A stretch of 64,000 nucleotides of DNA from positions 7,142,501 to 7,206,500 of the forward strand of contig OY783200.1 of the NCBI GenBank assembly GCA_963678675.1, read 5' to 3'. The notes under the pieces are model-generated. The model saw only the letters and a program-made list of their open reading frames with translations, was not told the origin of the DNA and did no database searches. The position numbers were made by a program, and so were the translations under genes. This document shows positions 21,150 through 31,155 of this stretch, piece after piece (the stretch's first letter is position 1; each line of letters starts with the position of its first letter). Source of the stretch: Xiphydria camelus. Taxonomy: Eukaryota > Arthropoda > Insecta > Hymenoptera > Xiphydriidae.

Positions 21150-21981
21150 ATGCCGAATGAACCGATTCCACCGCATATTCCCAGACAGGAGCCTGTTTGG
21201 GAATACAACCCATATATATATATATATTTTATGATTTGGTTCCGCGGTGAACCTGTGATTCTTCCAAAGTTTTGGAAAATTTACACGGAAAAGAAGCGAA
21301 AGTTATTAATGCAGGATGTGAAAGATTCTATGGGATTTATTGGATACGGTGCCGATCATATTATCGACGGCAGCACGTATGTGATGAAAGATAATCATCT
21401 AACACCGGTAAGTTTATCAGTAATTTTTTAAAAATAATTTTTCTTTTAACACATTCACCGCCAGGGCGGACACCGGTATCCGCCGCATGGTCGGCCCAGC
21501 ACGTCAGCGTGCGCTATTGTACCCGCTATGGTGTGGTAAAAAATGGACAAATTTTATCCACCCTGGCGTGATGTCACGGAAACATGTATTTTTTTTTTAC
21601 GGAAGCGTCAGAGCGGACACCGGTGACCGCTGAGCTGCTCTTATGGGTGGCATGCTGGGGAGTTTTATGAAAATTAGCTTGGCGGTGAATGCGTTAAACA
21701 TTATATTGATATTTTGCAGAAACTGCGAGGTAGGCTTGGCGGTGAATGTGTTAAACATTATATTGATATATTTTCAGAAACTACGAGGTAGAGCAGCTAG
21801 AAGAGCTGCTCTAAGAGCTGCTCTTCTAGCTCGAGAACGAGAAGAAGAAGAAGAGGAGAGAGTTGCTGAGAGAGAGAGGAGAGAGGAGGAGCAGGGTGAA
21901 GAAGAGGAGGAAGAGGAGGAGGAGGAGCAGGGTGAAGAAGAGGAGGATGAGGAGCAAAATGAAGAAGAGGAGGTGGAGTAG
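21150..21981 (+). CDS. Spliced Glu-rich Polinton protein (P4)
   Basis: Exon 1 is 21150-21407 (86 codons, start MPNEPIPPHIPRQEP) and exon 2 is 21778-21981 (KLRGRAARRAA, then Glu-rich with GEEEE repeats). The intron is 370 bp instead of about 58 because a TTAA MITE has inserted. A second, duplicated acceptor exists at 21718. The exon-1 core differs from P2 and P3 (VILPKFWKIYTEKK, GADHIIDGSTYVM), so it is a diverged sublineage, and both exons are free of stops. A start 12 bp upstream at 21126 would add a Lys-rich leader and is less likely. Confidence 0.6.
21446..21754. mobile_element. TTAA-flanked MITE in the Glu-rich intron, with duplicated 3' end
   Basis: The left end TTAACACATTCACCGCCAGG is matched by CTTGGCGGTGAATGCGTTAA at 21678-21697, giving a piggyBac-type non-autonomous element of about 250 bp. 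The block from GCTTGGCGGTGAAT through the splice acceptor and GCGAGGTAG is repeated once more at 21734-21790, which copies the acceptor. Confidence 0.75.
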
Positions 21982-22062
21982 GGTGAAGAATAGGAGTGGC
22001 TATGAGTATGTGTGTGTGCACGTGTTTGCATGGGAGTGTGAGTGTGAACGTGTATCCCCCAG

Positions 22063-22295
22063 GCTGATAATTCTGTATGGATTATAATTATATAGTCTAT
22101 ATGTGGATTATATATTCTTATTACGATTTCAATATAAATTATATATGGAATAAATATGGATTATATACACAAATTTAAAAGATACAAATAATTCATATTT
22201 ATTCCATATATGATTTATATTGAAATCGTAATAAGAATATATATATAGTCCACATAATATGGAGTATATAATTATAATTCATACAGAATGATCTA
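22063..22295. repeat. AT-rich palindrome
   Basis: Inverted arms of about 100 bp share TTCTGTATG, ATTCTTATTACGATTTCAAT and TTTATTCCATATATG-type blocks around a centre near 22175. It follows exon 2 of the Glu-rich gene and precedes an inverted piece of exon 1, so it is the hinge of a local foldback. Confidence 0.7.
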
Positions 22296-22417
22296 CCTGG
22301 GAGTGACGTTTACGCGCGCACGCACGCGCGCTCGTGTGTCAAGTGCACTGCTCTAAAGGAATAATGATCAGCACCGTATCCGATAAATCCCATAGAATCT
22401 TTCACGGCTTGCATTAA

Positions 22418-23706
22418 GGGGTTATACGCAGTCAGAAGGCCGAAAAATACCGATTTTTCAAGAATTTTTCCTGGGAAGACATTTAAATTTATTGACTTAA
22501 AAATTTATATACATATTGTGACAACTTTTAACTTTACTTTCATATGTTTCATTTGTCAAAATATTTATTTTTAAAGCTGCTAGAACCGATCTCTGGGAGC
22601 TCCTCTAAGAAAAAGGCGTCTTGCGGTGAGCACGATATCTCTGGATTGCATCATCTAAAATGAAAAAACCAAACAAATTTCGATAATATAAGGTATTATC
22701 TAGTATTTGATCGAAGGAATAAGCAAAATATTAATTTTTGACAAAATTGCGGCTACTCAAAACAAAAGTATCGATTTTCGACATAAATTTAGACCTTAAA
22801 TTGTTCATAAAATGGAAAATATTAATTGGCCAGAAAAAACCTTCGATCAATTACTAAAAAATAGACTTAAAAAGCTTGTGTAAAAATTTGAGACTGATCG
22901 GTTCAGCCGTTTCCGAGATATCTTGCTCACCGACTTCAAAAACGCAGTTTCGAGAAAAACGCGTTTAAAGTTTCAACAGCACGTTACACATAGTAAAAGG
23001 ACTAGAATCTATGGTACGAACTGCACACTTATCACATAACAAAACAATTTTAAAACCAAGTCCTCGTTCAGAAGCAGTTTCAAACTTCACAATTCCGTCA
23101 CAGATTTTACACTTCACATATTTAGAAATTGCCGCAAACACTGTAATAAAGTTCAACATTCGATACTCGACAGACGAATCACGCGGAACGAAGATTTCTT
23201 CTTGCATTTTAAATTGTTTCGCTGAGGCACTAAAACTACTTTTATCCGTCTCAGCTGTCTTCGGATGAAAAATATTTCTTCGCTTTTTTGGTCTCGACTT
23301 TTGCACCTTGGAATATGCTCTCTTTTCTCTACTACACTTCATTTTCACAGAGAAATCACAACAGAAAATATAAACGAACGTACGAGTTTACTGCTTGGCT
23401 TCGCTATTTAGACTGATTACTTTTCAATATAACAGTTTGGGTATCTGAAATAAGGCATAACGGTATCAAAGCGCATTCCAGGTAATTAGCTGCCGCTATT
23501 TGTAAAATTAGCTACCGCGCTACCTCTTGGGCCTCTGCTCCTAGTTTCTAACGCTCCGAGATGTCTTTGCAAATGTACGTGTAACTTCGAGAATAATCGT
23601 CGGATTGACATGAAATTTTCTGTGTATATACATAAATATATGTACATTACGAAAATAAAATTTAAAAAAAATCGATTTTTTGAAAATCCTGACTGCGTAT
23701 AACCCC
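22418..23706 (-). mobile_element. Kolobok-like TTAA transposon, 1289 bp
   Basis: The inverted ends GGGGTTATACGCAGTCA lie between TTAA at 22414-22417 and 23707-23710. The site is TTAA within GTTATTAATGCAGG of the Glu-rich exon, and the empty version exists at about 21303. It carries only a transposase fragment. TTAA specificity together with the transposase domain points to Kolobok; piggyBac is the alternative on TSD alone. Confidence 0.75.
22965..23348 (-). pseudogene. Mutator/Kolobok-type transposase N-terminal fragment
   Basis: It has 127 codons: a basic N-terminus (KKRRNIFHP), then YRMLNFITVFAAISKYVKC, CKICDGIVKFE, GLGFKIVLLCDKC and SSPFT. The paired CxxC and the GLGFK block are typical of the zinc-binding N-terminal domain of the insect Mutator-like (Kolobok) transposase family. 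The catalytic DDE region is missing, so it is not functional by itself. Confidence 0.6.
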
Positions 23707-23782
23707 TTAATAACTTTCGCTTTTTTTTTCACTGTAAACTTTCCAAAACTTTGGAAGAATCACAAGTTGACCGCGAAGATCA

Positions 23783-24660
23783 AATGGTAACAGACCACAT
23801 TCAGACTTGGCTGTATTTAAAATATACCTATTCAATTTCGTAAAAAGTAGATACTGATATTTTTTATTCACCAATGGTTAGGTAACCTTATTTATTCTAT
23901 TTTTATGTAGATCAATACCTCGTGTATACGCGCCGTTCTGCATCGGCGAAATGCGTTACTGCTATTTATAAGCTAGTGAAAATCTTATTTTGGACTTGAC
24001 TGTATTTCATCAGTTTTCCAATTCCCAATTTTCAACGAACCGCTAAGCTTTATATTCATTATGAAATTATCAAATGAGAATACCTTTTTTTTACAACTTT
24101 TACATTGTAAGAGTACATGTATTTTATTTTAAGATTTTATTGTAACGAAAAACACGATTAAATGGTAACAGACCGCATTTAGACTTGGCTGTATTTAAAA
24201 TATATTCAATTTATTAAAAAGTATATACTGATGTCATTTCTTTATATAGGGTATTCATACCTTGATCGAAATCTTAAGAAGTATCTATGAGGATACATTG
24301 CAAAGATGCATTTGACTATTCCCCAATTTTCAGCGAACCTCTAAGCTTTATATCCATTACGAAATGATTAAAAGAGAATGGTTTTTACAACTTTACATTG
24401 TTCATATATTTTATTTTAAGAGTTTATTGTAATGAAAAATACGATCAAATGGTAACAGACCGCATTCAGACACTTGGCTGTATTTAAAATATACCTATTC
24501 AATTTCTTAAAAAAGTAGATACTGATATTTTATTCACCAATGGTTAACTATGACTATGAATGAGATAGTAGCATGATTTTAGTGGGAAAAAATCCTTTCT
24601 TTATGTAGGTTATTATCACCTTGATCAAAGTTTTAAGAAGTATCTCTGAGGATACATTGC
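23783..24660. repeat. Three diverged direct repeats of ~300-370 bp
   Basis: Units start GATYAAATGGTAACAGACC at about 23783, 24157 and 24444, each followed by ACTTGGCTGTATTTAAAATA and a spacer. The second and third contain ACCTTGATC then TTAAGAAGTATCT and GAGGATACATTGC. That last block is the seed of the 25-bp satellite at 30597. Confidence 0.65.
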
Positions 24661-24663
24661 AAA

Positions 24664-25238
24664 GAACGAATCGTCGCTCGAGATCGTTTAGTGTAATCGA
24701 CAGCCGGTAAGAAGAAATTTCCTGCGTCACCACGTTGATGGTAATTGCATTCACTCATTCGTAACTGCTCGTTTCGTCCACGAAGCGCTCGGTCTGGAAG
24801 CGATCACCAATATGAAACAAAGGAAGCGAGAGGGTAGCGCAAGTGGGGGGGGGGGCTCTCTCGCTGAAGACCTCGACATTGTCAGTACATATTCGTCTTT
24901 TTAACCGCGTTCTTCATTACCGAAGTATTCGTATCACGCAAATGTCGATCCGAGGTTTGTTCGCGGTGCCCTTTGTCTCGCGTATCGGGTGTGCCGCTTT
25001 TGCATGTTTCGAGCTCGATTCTTCTTCTTCTTGTCAGTGAGCGTGTACCGCTAACATTGCGTGCACGAGGATTCAAATTCGTACAAAGCATATTTCTCGC
25101 GAGCTATTCCGACGAGTTTATCCAAGACCCTCTTCACCCCTTTCGCAACCCCGCCTTTATCTGCAGTGTCTAGAGCGATTAAATATCACGCGTTCATACC
25201 ATCAGTGGCATCTCGCTTTCGAAATAAAAAAAAACGAC
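24664..25238 (+). promoter_or_regulatory. Control region upstream of PolB (P4)
   Basis: The first 140 bp contain CGAATCGTCGCTCGAGATCG, AGAAGAAATTTCCTGCGTCA and CACGTTGATGGTAATTGCAT, a degenerate version of the module before the Glu-rich genes. From 24800 to 25238 the DNA is mixed composition with a G run at 24846; no gene is seen before the PolB ATG. Confidence 0.45.
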
Positions 25239-28160
25239 ATGTCTTCCGATCAGTGCAAGAATATCGTGACCACCCATCGACAGGTCTTCGAGCTCTTTGC
25301 TCGCAAAAATATTGATCCTGCTGGAATTACGCAATGGATCCGACGTGGAGCCGAGAGTTTGCGGCTACTCGACCGATTAATGCATCGAGAGGGAACGTCG
25401 GTGTCCGCGAAACAACGGTACCAGGCCGCTATTCGGCAAGTGAAAAGTTACAGCCGAAAACTCAAGAGCTTGCTCGTGAGAGATGGACATCTGAATGAAC
25501 GCGAACAGAGACGTAATCGCGTCTCGTGAGAAGATCTTCATTCGGCGTTCGACGGCCGCATCCGCACCGGAGTAATCGTCAACTTGCGAAACCTGGACCC
25601 CATGACCTTCCTACAGGATGCGCAATCTCTATTCGCACCGCGCATCAAGCACGCGCTGGAGAGGGAGAACGCCTTGAAGGTGAACTCTGTATTGGAGGGT
25701 GAATACAGCATCGTCAAGACCAATTTGAAGCAGTGGTACACCGAGAATGTGCGAGGCCCCATTCCTCCGACAAATGGATGAATTCCAGGAGCGAGACTCG
25801 GGTTGGACGCTCCGAGTTGTGATTAATTTAACCATCAACGTTAATCGATACAACCCCATGAGAGGCAGCTCCTACCTGGAACTTCCAGAGTTTATGGGGA
25901 GGAAGAAAGCATGTGTCAATGTGCAGAACACCGACAACCAGTGTTTCAAGTGGGCGCTCCTTTCTGCACTGCATCCCGTTAATCATCATTCCAATCGTGT
26001 GTCAATGTTCAGACCGTACGAGAACGAACTGAACTTTGCGCGAATAGACTTTCCAGTGATGCCGAGAAAGATTCCAAAGTTTGAAAAGCAGAACGAGGTC
26101 TCGGTCAACGTGTACATTCTGCAGAAGCGGAAGGAGAAATTTATGGTCGCACCCATCCACATTACTTCGCTCAAAAAAGACGAGCATATGAACCTGCTCA
26201 TGATTCAAGATCACTACATCGATGAGGAATCAGATGAGGAGAAGGAGAAGGAGGAGAATGAGGAAGACGAAACACCCGTCATCTACCACTACGTCTGGAT
26301 CAACGACCTTTCTCGGCTAGTCAGTGCACAGCTTTCGAGAACGAAAGTGAAGAAATACATTTGTGATCGCTGCCTCCATTACTTCAGAAGCCTCGGAGAT
26401 TTGGGTGTCCACGAAATCGACTGCACAGAGATGAACCGGTGCAAGGTCAAGTTCCCTGCACCGATGCACGACAAGTTGAAGTTCCAGAATTTCAACTCCA
26501 AGGAAAAGGTGCCGTTTATCGTGTATGCCGACGTTGAGTGCCTCCTGAAGAATGTTGACCAGCAGCAGCAGCAGGCGGGTAAGACGCGGGTATGTCAAGT
26601 TCACGAGCCCTTCAGCGTGGGATATTACGTGAAATGTAGCTACGACGATACGTTGTCCCGCTACAACAGCTTTCGAGGCTCGAAACCTGCCGAATGGTTT
26701 GCGCGCGAACTCTCTGAGCTGGCTGAACAGGTTGAAGGAGTCTTCGAGCATCCCGTAACCATGGATTCGCTCACGGCAGAATAGGAGAGGGCTTTTCGCA
26801 CCACCGAGAACTGTCACATTTGTGAGAAGCCACTGTTAGGTACGAAGAAAGTTCGGGACCACTGCTATCTCACCGGCCGATACAGAGGTGCAGCGCACGA
26901 GGACTGTAACCTGAATTACCAGGATTCGAGCACCATTTCCGTCGTCTTCCACAATCTCAGCGGTTACGACAGTCACCTGATCATCAAGGAAATTTCCACG
27001 TGCATCGACGGTCGGATCGACCTCTTGCCGCTGAACATGGAGCGATACGTGTCTTTCACCAAACATCTGAATGGTAGTGACATCGCCCTTCGATTCATCG
27101 ACTCCCTCCGCTTTATGGCATCGTCGTTGGAAAAGTTGGCGTCTTACCTCGCGGAGCCGAAAATTACCAAGAGAGAGTTCCCGCTGATCCGAGCCAAGCA
27201 GTTTGATTTGCTGAGGAGGAAAGGAGTTTTCCCCTACGAATTCCTCGACGCGTGGAACAAGCTGGACGTGACGGAGTTGCCGACCAAGGAGCAATTTCAC
27301 AGCAATCTCAACGGTAGCGATATCTCCGACGAGGACTACGAGCACGCTCAGAGGGTCTGGCGGCAATTCAATATCGCTACTCTGGGTGAGTACGCGGACC
27401 TCTACCTCAAAACCGACGTACTGCTGCTGGCCGATGTGTTCGAGAATTTTCGCAGCAACTACCTCAAAGCGTACGGTCTGGATCCGGCTCACTATTACAC
27501 CACACCCGGCCTCACGTGGGACGCCATGCTCAAGTACACCGGGATCGAGCTGCAGCTGCTCGCCGATATCAACATGCTGATGTTCGTCGAGCGGGGCATC
27601 AGAGGTGGAGTCAGTCAGTGCTGCAATCGCTACGCACGAGCGAATAACGAGTACATAAGGGATTACAATCCGGACGAGGAGAAAAAGTACCTCATGTACT
27701 ACGACGTGAATAATCTGTACGGCTGGGTTATGACGCAACATCTTCCGTACGGAGGCTTCGAGTGGGTAGTGAACCCCGACGTCAACTTCTAGTGGAACGT
27801 GTCCGACGACTCGCCCATCGGCTACATACTCGAAGTGGACTTGGACTACCCGGAAGTGATCCACGATGCTCACCGAGACCAGCCACTGTGTCCGGAGCAG
27901 ATGAAGCCACCGGGATCGAGGGAGTTCAAGCTTTTGACGACTCTGTACTCGAAATCGCGCTACGTCATCCACTACCGCAACCTGAGGCAAGCTCTCGAGC
28001 ACGGTCTCAAGCTCACCAGCATCCGCAGAGCCCTGAAATTCAACCAGTCACCGTGGCTCAAGAGCTACATCGATCTAAACAGCGATATGCGGAAACGAGC
28101 GTGTAACGAGTTTGAGAAAAACCTATTGAAACTCATGAACAACGCGGTTTTCGGTAAGAC
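25239..28160 (+). pseudogene. Protein-primed type B DNA polymerase, truncated (P4)
   Basis: The N-terminal domain starts MSSDQCKNIV. Then follow a zinc-like C-x2-C...H motif (ICDRCLHYF), Exo I as YADVECLL, a second zinc pair (NCHICEKPL), Exo II as FHNLSGYDSHLI, Exo III as YLKTDVLLLADVF, Pol A as YYDVNNLYGW, and Pol B as [10 protein letters not shown]. It ends there; the Pol C (DTD) motif is gone. In-frame stops lie at 25527, 26782 and 27790, with a frameshift near 25740. It would have replicated the element from a protein primer with proofreading. Order and spacing match Polinton/adintovirus pPolB. The fusion at 28160 to the DVQGF tail keeps the frame. Confidence 0.85.
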
Positions 28161-28401
28161 GGAGAGCCTCACTTCGATGACTGCTGAAGACATCGCTCAG
28201 CTCCCTAAAGAGTTTCTCACCGTCTTTGCCGCCAACACGATCGACGATGCGTGGAACAGGCTACCGGCTAAATATATCGAGGACAAGGGTATCGCCGATT
28301 GTCGTCGATGTCGCATACATGACCGAGTGCCGAGAGGCAGAGACGATTATGATGGTCCGCGACCCATGATTAAGGATTGTGTTTTTTGCCAAGAAGGCTA
28401 A
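28161..28401 (+). pseudogene. DVQGF/VKG protein C-terminal tail fused to PolB (P4)
   Basis: The frame continues from PolB as [48 protein letters not shown] and CVFCQEG. These are the last 80 residues of the DVQGF family. Both genes contain AGACGGAGAG or close to it at the junction, so a microhomology deletion probably removed everything between them in an ancestral element. Confidence 0.75.
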
Positions 28402-28479
28402 TTTTTTCTTGTACGAATATTTTTACCAATAAAGGTGAAAGAAAAGGGGAATAAAATGTTGTCTCATTATTTAAACTGC

Positions 28480-29010
28480 GATTCCCTGATGGTAGAATAG
28501 TTAACGGAAGAAATGCCTTACTGCACAGCGCGATTGCTCGAGATAAGTCTGTCAACAGTTTCGAGAACACCAGGTGCACTATCGCTCTCGCTTGGTCTCC
28601 GACTCTCCGGCTAATTGTAGGAATTATTTGAATTATTAGGTTGCAGCCATCGAGACTAAACAATCTCGAGCGATGATTCGTAGGTTCGCTTCTGCAGGGC
28701 ATCGATGAGTAATCGTTGAGAGAGAGAAATTATTTCTTAAAAAATCTCGAGCGACAATTCGTTAATTCGCTACTCAAGTAGAATCCAACACTCCTATCGT
28801 TGACTCACACAATTAAATATATGAATGAATGAATGAATGCACATACTGTCAACACGCTAACGCTGAAAATTTCTTCTCGCAGGTCTAAGTCTTATCAACT
28901 AGCTTACACTAAACAGTCGCGAGCGACGATTTGTAGGCTCGCTTCTGTACTACAACGACGAGCAATCGTTGAGGGAAAGAGAGAGAGAGAGAGAGATTAT
29001 TTCTTTCGAC
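28480..29010 (-). promoter_or_regulatory. Conserved Polinton control region, inverted (P4, right)
   Basis: The reverse strand carries ACGAATCATCGCTCGAGATT, AACGATTACTC, GCGAATTAACGAATTGTCGC and one CAGCGTTAGCGTGTTGACAG unit. A GAGAGA run lies near 28980. Its position beside the OB-like gene mirrors P2, P3 and P5. Confidence 0.5.
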
Positions 29011-29151
29011 GGAGGTTTTAAAGTTACAAATGAGTGAAACACATTTATTTTATTTATTATAACTTTTTTTAAAAATTTTTATTCATAAACTCAGTTTGTT
29101 GCACAATTCACTTCTTTACAAACTCGAAATAATTGTATTTTCCGCCTATTT

Positions 29152-29270
29152 ACTTCAAGTGCAGCTTATTCTCGCTGCATCCTCTAGCTCGGATAATTGT
29201 TTAGTCTCCAGATAGCCCGCTGATCTGCCGAGCTCATTGAGTTTCATAAAGTCTATTTTCTTAACTGTGG
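29152..29270 (-). pseudogene. OB-like small Polinton protein, fragment (P4)
   Basis: Only KKIDFMKLNELGRSAGYLET, then KQLSELED, is readable. The start Met is Ile and the protein stops before the TKYG block. A short reversed echo of the 3' end of the gene (NKLHLK-like) is merged at 29160. Confidence 0.5.
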
Positions 29271-29395
29271 CTGATGGCGGTACTCCAGAGATGTGGCGTT
29301 CTGACAGCGGTACCCCAGAGATGTGGCGACGATTCGCTTCTGAAGTATGTACGTGGACGAGCAATCGTTGAGTGAAATTATTTCTTTCGATGCAG

Positions 29396-29565
29396 GTTTT
29401 ATCGTCGACTCTTCGGCTGCATGCTGCCTAGCAACAGTGAGGAGTGGGGTTCAACCAATAGCGTAGTTCTGAGATGTCTTTCGATGGAGGTTTTATCGTC
29501 GACTCTTCGGATGCATGCTGCCTAGCAACAGTGAGGAGTGGGAGTTCGGCCAATAGTGTAGCTCC
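29396..29565. repeat. ~95-bp tandem duplication beside the P4 right TIR
   Basis: The block GTCGACTCTTCGGMTGCATG, TAGCAACAGTGAGGAGTGGG occurs at about 29403 and 29498. The same TAGCAACAGTGAGGAGTGGG sequence, inverted, is at about 16385 in P3, before the OB-like gene. Confidence 0.6.
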
Positions 29566-29589
29566 GAGATGATGCTACGAGTGAGGACG

Positions 29590-30142
29590 CGCTGGGTGGT
29601 GGAGCTCCGTCGCGCGAATTCAAATCCCCCACCACGACGCATGCCACTTTTGATCATGTGGGTGAGACAGAACCGTTACTCAAATCCCCTGCCATTTTTT
29701 AGTCACGTGGAAGTGGGGGTTCAACCAATGGCGGAGAGCTCCCTCACGCGAATTCAAATCCCCCGCCACGACGCATGTCAAATTCAAATCTCCCGCCAAT
29801 TTTCGTCACGTGGCGAGCCGCCATTTTGATTACGTGGGTAGGCGGGGTTCAACCAATGGTGGACCTCCATCATATGAATTCAAATCCCCCGCCACGACGC
29901 ATGCGCGCTTCGACAACATTCAAATCTCCCGCTACTTCTGATCACGTGGCGAGCCGTCATTTTTGGTCACGTGGGCGAGCCGCCATTTTGATCACGTGCG
30001 TAGGAGTGGTTCAACCAATGGTGGACCCCTCCATCATATGAATTCAAATCCCCCGCCACGACGCATGCGCGCTTCGACAACATTCAAATCTCCCACTACT
30101 TCTGGTCACGTGGTGGTCCAGAACCCGCTTAGCTTATCTACT
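29590..30142 (-). repeat. P4 right terminal inverted repeat
   Basis: It is the complement of 19964-20530, with scattered mismatches and a different number of the CACGTGG...GGCGGG...GATTTGAA units. It ends CCGCTTAGCTTATCTACT, then the duplicated GACATC. Confidence 0.85.
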
Positions 30143-30148
30143 GACATC
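30143..30148. other. Target site duplication of P4, right
   Basis: GACATC follows the terminal TTATCTACT and is followed by GTCGAAGATCAT, the Walker B region of the ATPase on the minus strand. Confidence 0.9.
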
Positions 30149-30520
30149 GTCGAAGATCATTATCGAGTTTGGACGTGTCTCTTCCGGTGACACCACTTGC
30201 TCGTGCTCGTTGAAGGGATGGTACTCGACACCGTCCACCGAATCCAGCACTTTTTCCAGGAACCTGTACTTGGACTGATTGAGCGATTTCGAGTAGACGT
30301 ACACGTTCTCGAATCTCAGTCCATCGGGGTGCGTCACGAGGGTGAGCAGCGCGTTCGTCTTGCCGCAGTTGGATGGCCCACAAAACACCGCCCGCACGCT
30401 ATTTGGCAGCAAATCACCGTGCCGCTTCTTCTTCTTCTTCTCGGCACTCGGTTGCGCGAGCTCGTCAAAGTTCATCACGGGCAGTCTGGTGGACTGTTGG
30501 TCGAATAGTAATTCGGTCAT
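30143..30520 (-). pseudogene. Polinton packaging ATPase, N-terminal part (P5)
   Basis: It starts MTELLFDQQSTRLPVMNF, then a basic patch (EKKKKKRHGDLLP), Walker A as CGPSNCGKTNALL and Walker B as SIMIFDDV. It is cut by P4 immediately after Walker B. In Polintons this A32/FtsK-like enzyme pumps DNA into capsids. The same gene in P6 (38734) shows the uninterrupted order. It is transcribed away from the protease-capsid block. Confidence 0.8.
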
Positions 30521-30596
30521 GACTGGTGCGAGAGCTATAAGTTGCACATTTATAAAGATTGATTCTTCTGTTACACCCTGGATTTAAATCAAAATT

Positions 30597-30893
30597 TTAA
30601 GAAGTATCTCTGAGGATACACCCCAGATGTATCTCTGAGGCACACCCAAGATGTATCTCTCAGGATACACCCAACACGTATCTCTAAGGATACACCCAAG
30701 ATGGATCTCTGAGGATACACCCCAGATGTACCTCTGAGGATACACCCTAGATTTATCTCTGATGATACACCCAATATGCATCTCTGAGGATACACCCTAG
30801 ATGTATCTCTCAGGATTCATGCCAGATGTGTTTCTGGGGATACACCCAAGATGTATCTCTCAGGATACACCCAAGATGTATCTCTGAGGATTC
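30597..30893. repeat. 25-bp satellite, about 12 units
   Basis: The unit is close to GATGTATCTCTGAGGATACA plus CCCA(A/C). It starts with TTTTAAGAAGTATCTCTGAG, identical to the end of the repeats at 24630. The last unit runs into the protease frame. No spacer diversity exists, so it is not a CRISPR array. Confidence 0.85.
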
Positions 30894-31123
30894 ACCTCGA
30901 CGACGCGAGCGGTCCTGGAACTCACTGGGTCGCCCACCGAAAGGTCGACAACGACGTCGTGTACTTTGACAGTTTCGGCAATCTACGTCCACCGCCGGAC
31001 CTCATGACGTATCTCGGCGTTGGCAGTGTCAAATACAATCACGAGCGGTATCAGGACTACGGCACTTTTGAGAGAGTGTGTGGACATTTGTGCCTCAATT
31101 TCTTGAGTGAGCAGCTGCTATAA
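30890..31123 (+). pseudogene. Adenain-like cysteine protease, N-terminally truncated (P5)
   Basis: The frame contains GPGTHWVAHRKVDNDVVYFD SFG with the catalytic His in THWV, then YQDYGTFERVCGHLCLNFL with the oxyanion Gln and catalytic Cys in CGHLC. The spacing fits the Ulp1/adenovirus protease family that matures Polinton capsid proteins. The first 30-40 residues are replaced by the satellite, so no proper start is present. It precedes the minor capsid gene by 32 bp on the same strand. Confidence 0.8.
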
Positions 31124-31155
31124 AACGTTTGCGTGCCCATTGACACCTCACAGTC

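Larger units (their letters stand above)
22360..23800 (-). pseudogene. Inverted exon-1 fragment of the Glu-rich gene, split by a transposon
   Basis: 22360-22417 and 23707-23800 together match exon 1 of the P4 Glu-rich gene on the opposite strand (GAATCTTTCACG, TTGGAAGAATCACA). The two parts are separated by the Kolobok-like insertion. Exon 2 is not repeated. Confidence 0.65.
19964..30142 (+). mobile_element. Polinton copy P4, end-to-end internally deleted element
   Basis: The element is 10,179 bp, with inverted ends AGTAGATAAGCTAAGCGGGT and its complement and a 6-bp duplication on both sides. It retains Glu-rich gene, PolB (truncated), the tail of the DVQGF gene and an OB-like fragment. Capsid, protease, PLA2-like, ATPase and integrase genes are absent. 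A Kolobok-like element and a TTAA MITE inserted later. It therefore transposed as, or later became, a deletion derivative; the complete TSD shows the ends were mobilised together. Confidence 0.88.

Noticed and set aside
26836..28002. 388-codon minus-strand ORF
   Set aside because: It is the antisense shadow of the PolB gene, which shows clear exonuclease and polymerase motifs on the plus strand.
30597..30893. CRISPR-like array of short repeats
   Set aside because: Units are contiguous without spacers, in a eukaryotic genome; it is a 25-bp satellite.
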